Of a stretch of 64,000 nt of DNA, positions 25,264 to 33,327 are shown piece after piece (position 1 is the first letter of the stretch; each line of letters opens with the position of its first letter). The stretch lies in contig JBDTNQ010000006.1 of NCBI GenBank assembly GCA_039933635.1, positions 1 to 64,000 of the forward strand. The letters are read 5' to 3'. The DNA comes from JBDTNQ01 sp039933635. GTDB lineage: Bacteria; Acidobacteriota; Vicinamibacteria; Vicinamibacterales; SCN-69-37. The notes under the pieces were generated by a model. That model worked only from the letters and a program-made list of their open reading frames with translations, was not told the DNA's origin and searched no databases. A program made the position numbers and the translations under genes.

Positions 25264-27150
25264 CTAGCGTTGATCGATGACGACCGATGCCACGATGTCC
25301 GGGGCGCCGGCCGACTTGATCATCCTGGCGCCCGGCATCTGCGTCGATACCACAAGGGCCGCGTCGCCCTCCGTCAGCCCGCGCGATACCGCCTTCTGCA
25401 ATTCATCCACGTAGGCGGGCGCCGTGAACCACTGATAGTTGTGCGCGGCGTAGAGGACGTCGTACTTGCCGTCCGTTGCCGCGCGCCAGGCCGTAAGCGC
25501 ATCCGCGAACGTCTTTAGCGATGTTCGCAGAATCAGGCCGGCGTCCGGCCCTTGCGTGCCAAGCGCATCGCCCCCGAACAACACTCGATTGGACGCGTCG
25601 AGCAACGTGATGCCCGTCGTCGAATGACCCACGAGCGCGTGAACCTCGAGCCTCAGGGGCCGCCCAGCGCGGTCGGTTCCGAGGTCGAGGCGGTCGCCGC
25701 TGCTGACGTACCTGACGTTCGTGACGGACGTGGGCACGGTCATGCCCTTCGGCCAATACACCGGCGTGTTCGCGAACTGTGAGACTCCGCCGAGCTGACC
25801 TTCGTCGTCGCTCGTCACGACCACCTCGAGCGGTGTGCGGCCGGCGAGGTTCCTGACGAATGCCGCGATCCCCGGCGTGCCAGTGCCCGTGCCGATCAGG
25901 AGCGCCTTCGTGGATCCCACGACCAGGAACAGTGACTGATTTCCGTAATCCCGAATCAGGTAGATGACACTCCTGATGCCATCCACCGCCGCGTAGCGGC
26001 CGTTCGCCGCCGTCGGCGCCGATGGCCCAGGAATGGCGATCGCGTGGTATTTGGTCTTGTCGCCCGTGCCGGCAAGCACGCCACCGGGATAGAGGTTGGC
26101 GAACGTGTAGACGACGCCCGCGGAGTCGATGGTGGCGATGGCTGCGTTGCGGCCCACGCTGCGGTACGGTTCTCCCACAACGGTGCCGTCGAGAATGGCA
26201 TCGGCGACGCGCGCCTGATCGTCGACGTAGCTCTTGTCGAGCGGGCGACCGTTGATCGGCGGCTTTCCGCGGGCGCCCTGTTTGATCTGGTAAAAGTGGG
26301 CCGGGAGCACGTCCACGCGGTCGAACGGTCGCAGGACGTCCCGCAGGTGGTGCACGGCCTGCGCGTACTGCGTCGCGAGGCCGAAGTGGGCCCACACATA
26401 CGCGGAGCCGATCGCGTCCCCGGTGGCGATCATCCGGTTCTCACGATCGAAGTAGCCCGTGGAGCCAGGCGTGTGGCAGTGGATATCGATCGCGACGAGC
26501 ACGCGACCACCGAGATCGATCTGCGACGCGGCCTGTCCCGATCCGTGTGTGGTCGAACCGCCGCCTTCCCGAATCGGCGCGTAATTGGCCGGCGCGTTGG
26601 TGCGGGGCCAGTCGAGGTCCGGATAGTACACGGTCCGATCGCTCATCAGGCCGTTCTTGCCGGTATGGTCGCCGTGGCTGTGGGTGTTGGCGACGACGAA
26701 GTCCACGGATGTGCCACGGACGCTACCGTCGTTGTTGTGGCTCAGCAGATGACGCACGACCGTCTTCAGGTCGTTCGTGCCGGGGATGTCCGCCGTGTTC
26801 TGCGCGGTGTCCACCAGCAATGCACGCTCGGCTCCCTCGAACAAATACATGGTCGAGCCCTGCGACGTCGCGCCGCCCGCGTTGGGCAGGTAGTCCTCGA
26901 TGCGCCAGGTGCGTTGGCCCCGCGCGTTGGTCGCGAGCAGGTAGGCGGTGTAGGCGCCCCACGGATTTTCGGTCGCGAAACCGGTGCCCTTGGCCATCCC
27001 GTCGTCGGTGAACACTTCCGGCAGAAACCCTGGAACGAGCCGGTTGTATTCGACGACGGGAGGGCTCTGGGCGATCAGCCGGGCGGCGGACGGTGCCATG
27101 CCGACCACTACGGTGAGCGCAAGGAGAAGAATCGGGCCGGGTCTCCGCAT
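25264..27150 (-). CDS. Exported tandem metallo-beta-lactamase-fold protein
   Basis: 628 residues; start set at 27150 because MRRPGPILLLALTVVVGM is a signal peptide. The first half has a full MBL-fold metal motif THSHGDHTGKNG, then IHCHTPGSTGYF and ATGDAIGSAY. The second half repeats the fold (LLIGTGTGTPGIAAFV, then GHSTTGITLLD and LFGGDALG), but its HxHxDH is replaced by SDDEGQLGG, so it is likely inactive. A periplasmic hydrolase is expected; substrate unknown. Its stop is 8 nt from the UbiA start on the same strand, so it may be cotranscribed with the isoprenoid operon. Confidence 0.75.
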   Translation of the reverse strand: MRRPGPILLLALTVVVGMAPSAARLIAQSPPVVEYNRLVPGFLPEVFTDDGMAKGTGFATENPWGAYTAYLLATNARGQRTWRIEDYLPNAGGATSQGSTMYLFEGAERALLVDTAQNTADIPGTNDLKTVVRHLLSHNNDGSVRGTSVDFVVANTHSHGDHTGKNGLMSDRTVYYPDLDWPRTNAPANYAPIREGGGSTTHGSGQAASQIDLGGRVLVAIDIHCHTPGSTGYFDRENRMIATGDAIGSAYVWAHFGLATQYAQAVHHLRDVLRPFDRVDVLPAHFYQIKQGARGKPPINGRPLDKSYVDDQARVADAILDGTVVGEPYRSVGRNAAIATIDSAGVVYTFANLYPGGVLAGTGDKTKYHAIAIPGPSAPTAANGRYAAVDGIRSVIYLIRDYGNQSLFLVVGSTKALLIGTGTGTPGIAAFVRNLAGRTPLEVVVTSDDEGQLGGVSQFANTPVYWPKGMTVPTSVTNVRYVSSGDRLDLGTDRAGRPLRLEVHALVGHSTTGITLLDASNRVLFGGDALGTQGPDAGLILRTSLKTFADALTAWRAATDGKYDVLYAAHNYQWFTAPAYVDELQKAVSRGLTEGDAALVVSTQMPGARMIKSAGAPDIVASVVIDQR

Positions 27151-27235
27151 GACGAAGAGAGTGTAGACCACGCGGCTGGCCGCGCTCGACCCACACGTGA
27201 GAGACTGGACAGCCCCCGCTCCCTTGGGAGATTGA

Positions 27236-28450
27236 ATGAAAGCTGCACTGATATCGACGCTGTGTTTCGCCGTTGTGGCCCTGTCCACGCTATCGGCTCA
27301 GGCACCTGCCGTGTTGGCGCCGGCGGACTTCACCTACCAGGGCTTTCGCGAGGTGCGGTTCGACAGCCTCACGTCGTACATGCGGGGCCTGTCGCACCGG
27401 ATGATTAACGGGGACCTGCGCTTTCTCTCGCTGACTCACACCGGTGTTCTGCGAGAGTTTTCAATTGCCGGCGTGCCACTCGGCGGTCTCGTGTCGACGG
27501 TCACCGCGTCGTGGAAGATTCCGGGCGCCAAGGATCACAGCGGCATCTGGTTCAATCAGGCCACCAATCGTCTCTGGATCACATCGTCCACTGACTACAC
27601 CGCCGACACGAATCCTGCCCACATCACGATGATGACCTTGGGACCGGACGGAACCGTGAGCAACGTCAAGACGGTCAAGCTGGCTGGCGTGAACGAGAAG
27701 CGCGTGTATGGCGGTTGCCAGCCGTCGCCGCTGCCGCAGTTTTATGCCGTGTGCGGGTGGGGGGGGTACACATCACTCGTGAATCAGGGCGGCGGCGCGG
27801 CGATGGGACCCTTCATGGTCGGCATTGCGGATCCTGACCTCGCTGCTGACGGCGCCACGATCCCGGCAAAGCGCCTGCTCGACACGCCCGGTGACGCGAG
27901 AGGACTTCGGAAGACGACGCCCCTCAATTACTTCGATGGTGGCGACGCCGACACGCGAGGCACTCGGCGGGAAAATCCGCAGACGCCCCCGACACTGCCG
28001 CCCTACAAGGGGGCCGGGTGGTTGTCGCCAGACTCGAAAGGATTGAACTGGTTCGTGTGGGGCGACAGCTACTACAACAACGCCGCGTACATTCAGACGC
28101 CCGCCAAGCGAGGGTTCGTCGCGATCGCGGCGCTCTGCCAGGGCAAGTGCTGGTATCAGACCTCGACGCTGCACTTCGACGGTCGAACGCAGGAACTTCA
28201 CATCTGGGATCCGTCGCGACTCACGGCCGGTCTGCTGACGCGACCGGACGCCATGTCGGAACTGGTGCTGCCGCGTGGCATCAAGGGCTCGTGGGACGGC
28301 AATGTGCCGATGGCGAACATCTCCGGCGTCACCTATGTGCGCGAGACCGGCACCCTCTACGCCGTGGGCTACCCGCTTGGTGCACCGCGGAACGGGCCCG
28401 ACGGTGAATGGGACACAGGTCGTCTCTACAGCATCGCTGTCGCGCAATAG
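27236..28450 (+). CDS. Exported protein, host homologue of prophage protein 5832-7637
   Basis: 404 residues with a signal peptide cut near LSAQA. Ribosome site GGGAG before the ATG. The whole mature protein aligns with the first about 415 residues of the prophage protein: MRGL..R..NG.LRFLS, RRENPQTPPT, FVWGDSYYNNA, KCWYQ.STLHFD, GSWDG.VPMANISGVT. It lacks the Pro-rich linker and Ig-like tail found in the phage copy. No known enzyme motif; the many Trp/Tyr-rich strands suggest a beta-propeller. Divergent from the MBL gene with 85 nt between starts. Function is unknown. Confidence 0.72.
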   Translation: MKAALISTLCFAVVALSTLSAQAPAVLAPADFTYQGFREVRFDSLTSYMRGLSHRMINGDLRFLSLTHTGVLREFSIAGVPLGGLVSTVTASWKIPGAKDHSGIWFNQATNRLWITSSTDYTADTNPAHITMMTLGPDGTVSNVKTVKLAGVNEKRVYGGCQPSPLPQFYAVCGWGGYTSLVNQGGGAAMGPFMVGIADPDLAADGATIPAKRLLDTPGDARGLRKTTPLNYFDGGDADTRGTRRENPQTPPTLPPYKGAGWLSPDSKGLNWFVWGDSYYNNAAYIQTPAKRGFVAIAALCQGKCWYQTSTLHFDGRTQELHIWDPSRLTAGLLTRPDAMSELVLPRGIKGSWDGNVPMANISGVTYVRETGTLYAVGYPLGAPRNGPDGEWDTGRLYSIAVAQ

Positions 28451-28486
28451 CACTCGCGTTTCCCGCGTCCACGCCGCACTCGACTT

Positions 28487-29956
28487 ATGTCAGAACCTTC
28501 GTCAGGCTCCGCCCGCGCTCGTCTCCGTTCGATTGCCCGCCGTGCGATGGTCGATCGCGGCCTCGAGCCTGACTTTCCACCAGCGGCGTCGGCGCAGGCG
28601 GCCGCTGCCAGCGAGCATCCGGCGCTCGGTGACGGCGTGAAGGACATGCGGGATCTGCTCTGGTGTTCGATCGACAACGACGACTCGCGCGATCTCGATC
28701 AGTTGACGGCGGCTGACGAACTGCCTGGCGGGGACGTCCGGGTGCTCGTGGCTGTGGCGGACGTGGACGGGGTTGCGCTCAAGGATTCGCCGATCGACGC
28801 GCACGCGCGCCTGAACACCACATCGGTGTACACGCCGGCGCAGATCTTTCCCATGCTGCCGGAACGGCTCTCGACCGACCTGACGTCCCTCGTCGCCAGC
28901 GAGGACCGCGCCGCCATGGTTGTCGAGATGCGCACCGGTGCCGATGGAATCGTTCGTGAGTCGACGATCTTTCGCGCCGTTGTTCGCAATCGCGCGAAGT
29001 TGGCCTACAACAGCGTGGCCGCATGGCTCGAGGGAAGGGCGCCCGCGCCTGAACCGCTGGCCGCCGTGCCCGGACTGGACGCGTGCTTGCGCCTGCAGGA
29101 TCGCATCGCCACGGCCATGCGAAGCGAGCGGCAGGTTCGCGGCGCGCTCACCCTGGCCTCGACTGAAACCCATGCGGTCTTCGATGGCGACACGCTGACG
29201 CGGATGGAGCCCGACGAGAAGAACCGCGCCAAGTCTCTCATCGAAGATTTCATGATCGCGGCCAACGGTACGGCTGCAGCGTTTCTGGCCACTCGTGGCT
29301 TTTCGTCGATGCGCCGGGTGCTGCGCGCACCCAGACGATGGGATCGGCTCATCGCACTCGCGCGTGAACTCGGCGTCTCCTTGCCCCCGATGCCCGATGC
29401 GCCCGCTCTCGATCACTTTCTGCGCGCGCGACGTGAAGCCGATCCGGACGGCTTCCCTGACTTGTCCCTGTCGGTCGTCAAAATGCTGGGTTCTGGTGAG
29501 TACGCCCTCGTGCGCGCGGGCGGAGCCGTGGACGGGCACTTCGGACTCGCTGTTCGTGACTACGCGCACTCGACCGCTCCAAATCGTCGATTTCCCGATC
29601 TGATCACACAGCGCCTGTTGAAGGCCGCCATCGCCGGGCAGCCGTCGCCGTACCCGGACGATGAGCTGGAGTTGCTCGCGAGACATTGCACGGCGCAGGA
29701 AGACGCCGCGGATAAGGTCGAACGCCAGGTTCGGAAATCAGCAGCGGCGCTCTTGCTCTCCGGGCGCACAGGCGATCGATTCGACGGCGTCGTGACGGGC
29801 GTGTCTGACAAGGGCACCTACGTGCGAGTTTTCCAGCCGCCGGTCGAAGGTCGAGTGGTACGGGGCGAGGCGGGTCTGGATGTGGGCGAACGCGTTCGCG
29901 TGACCCTGCTGGCCACGGACGTCGATCGCGGCTTCATCGATTTCGCGCGAGCCTGA
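28487..29956 (+). CDS. RNB-domain exoribonuclease (RNase II/R family)
   Basis: 489 residues. The RNB catalytic signature SIDNDDSRDLDQLTAA carries the metal-binding Asp residues, and YAHSTAPNRRFPDLITQRLL is the conserved downstream block. The C-terminus (FDGVVTGVSDKGTYVRVF) is an S1-like RNA-binding domain. The usual N-terminal cold-shock domains are missing, so this is a short form of the 3'-to-5' exonuclease, as known from Deinococcus-type enzymes. No RNA partner gene is nearby. Confidence 0.85.
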   Translation: MSEPSSGSARARLRSIARRAMVDRGLEPDFPPAASAQAAAASEHPALGDGVKDMRDLLWCSIDNDDSRDLDQLTAADELPGGDVRVLVAVADVDGVALKDSPIDAHARLNTTSVYTPAQIFPMLPERLSTDLTSLVASEDRAAMVVEMRTGADGIVRESTIFRAVVRNRAKLAYNSVAAWLEGRAPAPEPLAAVPGLDACLRLQDRIATAMRSERQVRGALTLASTETHAVFDGDTLTRMEPDEKNRAKSLIEDFMIAANGTAAAFLATRGFSSMRRVLRAPRRWDRLIALARELGVSLPPMPDAPALDHFLRARREADPDGFPDLSLSVVKMLGSGEYALVRAGGAVDGHFGLAVRDYAHSTAPNRRFPDLITQRLLKAAIAGQPSPYPDDELELLARHCTAQEDAADKVERQVRKSAAALLLSGRTGDRFDGVVTGVSDKGTYVRVFQPPVEGRVVRGEAGLDVGERVRVTLLATDVDRGFIDFARA

Positions 29957-30001
29957 TCTTCCCTGGAACGCTCTTTGCTGCTCCTCCGCTGGAGGAAACA
30001 A

Positions 30002-30232
30002 ATGGCCCAATCTGATTCCGAATGGGGACTGTGTAAGGACTGTAAGTGGTGGCAGATCGAGCCAGGTGCGGATATCGAGGATCACACCTGCGGTCTTTGC
30101 ATCGACGAGGATTTGCAGCCCTACCGGCTCCGCGTGTCCGGCGACAGCGGTTGTAACCACTTCATGGCTGGCGAACCGGCCCGGGCGAAGGGGTCCGGCA
30201 GCGCGCCGCCCACGGCCGATCCCGTCCGCTGA
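30002..30232 (+). CDS. Small Cys-rich protein, probably zinc-binding
   Basis: 76 residues with a strong GGAGG before ATG 30002. Cysteines occur as LCKDC, CGLC and a later single Cys in GDSGCNHF, a possible treble-clef or zinc-knuckle site. Also rich in Trp/Asp. Downstream of the RNB gene by 45 nt and perhaps cotranscribed. Its stop abuts the stop of the convergent cytochrome gene. Function unknown. Confidence 0.6.
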   Translation: MAQSDSEWGLCKDCKWWQIEPGADIEDHTCGLCIDEDLQPYRLRVSGDSGCNHFMAGEPARAKGSGSAPPTADPVR

Positions 30233-30670
30233 CTACTTCGCTGTCGCGGTTTTCGCTCGAGCGGTCTTAACGTCCGCGTCGAGGACGACGCCGTAGCTGT
30301 TGTTCCACGCGTTGCGCACGAAGGTCGCGGCGGCCGCGATCTCGTGGTCGCTCAGCGCCTTGCCGAACGGGTCCATGCCGTTGTCCGGCGAGCCTTCGAT
30401 GATCTGCTTCAGGACGTGGTCCTTGTTTCCGAGATTCGTGTTGCCATCCAGCGACGGTCCAGCGCCATCGCCGGTGCCATCGGCGCCATGACAGGACGCG
30501 CAATCCCGCGTGTAGAGTTCCTGTCCTTCGCCCTTGAGCGTGGCAAGTTGATCGCTGGATGATGCCGCCTCCTGGGCGCGGATCGGCGGGCGACCCGTCA
30601 CGACGAACAGGAGGAACATCGAGAGGCCGGCGGCAGGCGCCGCCTTGAGTGTGAAAAAGCGCACGTGCAA
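30233..30670 (-). CDS. c-type cytochrome, electron acceptor of the dehydrogenase
   Basis: 145 residues. An N-terminal export helix (GLSMFLLFVVTG) precedes a single haem site CASCH, followed by GADGTGDGAGPSLDGN and a distal Met candidate in DNGMDPFG. This is the small class I cytochrome c type. The third gene of the minus-strand operon with the GMC flavoprotein and Tat subunit; it should pass electrons from the FAD enzyme toward the respiratory chain. Confidence 0.82.
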   Translation of the reverse strand: MHVRFFTLKAAPAAGLSMFLLFVVTGRPPIRAQEAASSSDQLATLKGEGQELYTRDCASCHGADGTGDGAGPSLDGNTNLGNKDHVLKQIIEGSPDNGMDPFGKALSDHEIAAAATFVRNAWNNSYGVVLDADVKTARAKTATAK

Positions 30671-30678
30671 TCTGTGTG

Positions 30679-31272
30679 TTATTTGAAGGGACTCCGGCTG
30701 ATGACGTAGTCCACCGATTCCTGAGGGACGATGAACTGCGGCAGCGGCGGCCGTCCTCCTGGGATCACATCACGTATGCCGGGCTCGCTGGTATAGAAAC
30801 CGTCGACGGTCATCCGACGGGCGAGCACGAAGAACTCGATGCCCGGATTGAGCTCCGGTGACGCGTTCTTCTTGAAGGCGACGAGATCGAGCAGCGCCTG
30901 CTGCTGTGCAGGCGGTGCGCTCGCGAAGTCGCCGCCGGTCCGCGAGGTCATCGTCGCGTCGAGCCAGCCGAGACCTGTGACGTACGTGGCCTTCAGCTGA
31001 TCGTTCACGGCAAGGAGTGAGTCGATCCAGGGCGCCACGCGTGAGTCGAGCGCGCCAGGCCTGCCGCCCTCGACGGGAACGATCAAGTCGACGAGGCGCT
31101 CCAACGCGCGAAACTGCGCGGGCGACAACGCCCTCGGCGCGTAGACGCCACCGGCCATTGTCTGGCTGACGAATGCATGCGCCTCGCCGGCCAGGGCGTA
31201 GTCGATCGCCGCAGCACCGGCGAAGGCCGTCGCCAGGCGCGTGAGTGCGGCACGTCGGGTGAGCTTAGACAT
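30679..31272 (-). CDS. Gluconate 2-dehydrogenase subunit 3-like Tat protein
   Basis: 197 residues. A twin-Arg signal (SKLTRRAALTRLATAFAG) is followed by SPAQFRALERLVDLIVPVEG, the hallmark of the small subunit of FAD dehydrogenases. Such a subunit carries the folded flavoprotein through the Tat pathway. The start overlaps the upstream GMC gene's stop by 8 nt, so the two are probably made together. Confidence 0.85.
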   Translation of the reverse strand: MSKLTRRAALTRLATAFAGAAAIDYALAGEAHAFVSQTMAGGVYAPRALSPAQFRALERLVDLIVPVEGGRPGALDSRVAPWIDSLLAVNDQLKATYVTGLGWLDATMTSRTGGDFASAPPAQQQALLDLVAFKKNASPELNPGIEFFVLARRMTVDGFYTSEPGIRDVIPGGRPPLPQFIVPQESVDYVISRSPFK

Positions 31273-33115
31273 TGCCCTTCCTCATTTCTTCGGCGAGGTA
31301 TTCCGCGGTACGCCATGCGAGGGCGATGATCGTGTGTGTAGGGTTCTTGTCGGCGTGGCTCGCGAACGGACCGCCATCGGCGGAGAACACGTTGGGTGCG
31401 TCGTGCACCTGACAGAAACTGTTGACCACGCTGTTGTCGGCTCTTGTGCCCATGCGCACGCAACCGACCTCATGGATGATGCCGCCGCCTGCGCCCAACT
31501 GCGGACGGTTGTCCGCTGGCGGGGCAGGATCCGCCGGTGCCTGAGGCGCCGCGGCCGCGGCAGGCGTTCCCGATGCGCCAGGCCCGCCTCCCGGCCCCGC
31601 GCCGCGTCCTGCTGGTGGACCACCGGCGCGCCCTCCTGGACCACCGCCGCGCGCCGCGGGCGCGTTGATCGTGCCGCCGAGCGTTTCCAGGATCTCGGTG
31701 AAGCTCTCGCGCATGTACCGCGCTTGATTGAGTTCGTAGTCGCTCCACTTCCAGTGGAAGCGCAGCACCGGAATGCCCCACTTGTCCTTGGTGCCGTCGG
31801 GATCGATCTCTGCGTAGCAGTTCTCGTTGGGCACGCACGAGCCGCGTCCGCTGAAGCTGATGTTCGTGCCCATGCCGTAGGCATCACGAATCGCCTGCTT
31901 CATGGGCAGGCCGTAGCCCTCGCTCTGATTGTAGGCCGCCGCGCCGAAGCCCAGGCTGGGTACCGCGAATCCACCACCGCCGACCTCGACGTGGAAGCCG
32001 AGCGGGAAATCGAGCTTGCTGTGGTCGGTGTGCCACCACGGGATGTAGAGGTGCGCGCCGTAACCCTGCGACGAAAATGGCGCGGCGCCCCGCATGTAGG
32101 GGACTGTGGCTGATAATCCGAATCCCACCGTGTCGGTGAGGTATTTGCCGACGATGCCTCCCGAGTTGCCGATGCCTTGGGGATGCCGCGCCGATTTCGA
32201 GTTCAGAAGCAGACGCGCCGATTCCGGCGCGGCGGCTGACAAGATCACCGTCCGACAGCGGACCTGGCGTTCTTCACCGGTGGCCTTGTCGATGTACGAC
32301 ACGGCCGTGACCTTGCCGGACGCGTCGGTGACCAGTTCGCGCGCCATGGAGTTGGCCAGCACCGTCACGCGGCCTGTTTCCATGGCGGGGAAGATCTGCA
32401 CGTAGCTCGACGCGTAGTTCGACTTGCCGCGGCACCCGCGGCCGCATTGACCGCAGTAGACACAGGCATCACGGCCGTTCATGGCGCTCGTGATCACCGC
32501 CTGTCGCGAGCTCGTGGCCTTGATGCCGAGCTTCTCGCAGGACCTGTACACGAGATGTTCGTGCGGCTTGAACGCGGCCGGTGTCTGAAAGATGCCATCC
32601 GGCGCGGTGCTGAGACCTTCGGCCTTGCCAGTGACGCCAATCAACCGTTCGGCCTTGTCGTAGTACGGCGCCAGATCGGCATAGCTGATCGGCCAGTCGA
32701 AGCCGACGCCCTTCATCGAGCGGTTCTTGAAGTCGTAGTGCGAGTACCGCAGCTGGACCCGCGAGTAGTGATTCGTACGGCCGCCGATGCAACGCGAGCG
32801 GCCCCATCGGAACTGACTGCCCGGCGCGACCGTGTACGGCTCGTCGGTCATGCTCGGTGGAAAGACCACACTCGGCTGCTGAAAGCCCGATCCCGTGTTC
32901 GTCGTGTAGAGCTCAGCCGCCGATCCGGCTCCGCGGTGCCAGTCATCGAGCGGACTCGCCAGGTTCTTGAAGTCGTCCATGGTGACCATGGGCCCGGCCT
33001 CCATGAGGAGAACGCGGACGCCCAGATCCGCGAGCACCTTCGTAACCGTGCCGCCGCCGGCCCCCGATCCGATGATGACCACGTCGTGGACGGTGGAGCT
33101 CGAAATCTGCGCCAT
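31265..33115 (-). CDS. GMC oxidoreductase, catalytic subunit of FAD dehydrogenase
   Basis: 616 residues. FAD motif VVIIGSGAGGGTVTK, a Cys cluster CVYCGQCGRGC (CxxCxxCxxxC, Fe-S cluster-like as in FAD-glucose dehydrogenases) and a C-terminal active-site stretch HADKNPTHTIIALAW. It lacks its own signal and probably leaves the cell with the Tat subunit. Odd: between residues about 480 and 540 there is an insert rich in Gly, Pro, Arg and Ala (PPAGRGAGPGGGPG) inside the substrate domain. Substrate is likely a sugar or polyol. Start at 33115 preferred over 33151, which would lengthen the N-terminus beyond the FAD motif. Confidence 0.85.
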   Translation of the reverse strand: MAQISSSTVHDVVIIGSGAGGGTVTKVLADLGVRVLLMEAGPMVTMDDFKNLASPLDDWHRGAGSAAELYTTNTGSGFQQPSVVFPPSMTDEPYTVAPGSQFRWGRSRCIGGRTNHYSRVQLRYSHYDFKNRSMKGVGFDWPISYADLAPYYDKAERLIGVTGKAEGLSTAPDGIFQTPAAFKPHEHLVYRSCEKLGIKATSSRQAVITSAMNGRDACVYCGQCGRGCRGKSNYASSYVQIFPAMETGRVTVLANSMARELVTDASGKVTAVSYIDKATGEERQVRCRTVILSAAAPESARLLLNSKSARHPQGIGNSGGIVGKYLTDTVGFGLSATVPYMRGAAPFSSQGYGAHLYIPWWHTDHSKLDFPLGFHVEVGGGGFAVPSLGFGAAAYNQSEGYGLPMKQAIRDAYGMGTNISFSGRGSCVPNENCYAEIDPDGTKDKWGIPVLRFHWKWSDYELNQARYMRESFTEILETLGGTINAPAARGGGPGGRAGGPPAGRGAGPGGGPGASGTPAAAAAPQAPADPAPPADNRPQLGAGGGIIHEVGCVRMGTRADNSVVNSFCQVHDAPNVFSADGGPFASHADKNPTHTIIALAWRTAEYLAEEMRKGNV

Positions 33116-33200
33116 GACAGAACACCTCAGTGACGATGGGGCATCGTACACCTGTCATGCAGGGTGATTGGGAAGTTCCTGTTGGACACGTGACACATCG

Positions 33201-33280
33201 TTGGACGAACGTCACATTTCCAGAGGTTGACGTCCAAACTGAGGAGACCGGTCTCGCCGACCATCACGAGACCTGGTCTC
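33201..33280. promoter_or_regulatory. Operator-like palindromes upstream of FAD dehydrogenase operon
   Basis: GAGACCGGTCTC (33244-33255) is a perfect palindrome. A second, GAGACCTGGTCTC (33268-33280), is perfect around a central T, 24 nt downstream, and a half site GAGACCTGG follows at 33295. An inverted pair TTGGACG/CGTCCAA lies at 33201-33207 and 33231-33237. These sit 90-180 nt upstream of the GMC start, suggesting a repressor or activator site. Confidence 0.45.
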
Positions 33281-33327
33281 TTCAGCCCGGTGCGTGAGAC
33301 CTGGACCTTGTCGCGGGAATCAGCGAC

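Noticed and set aside
26044..27408. 454-residue plus-strand open frame
   Set aside because: It mirrors the MBL gene on the other strand; its Arg/Val-rich composition and lack of motifs mark it as a shadow.
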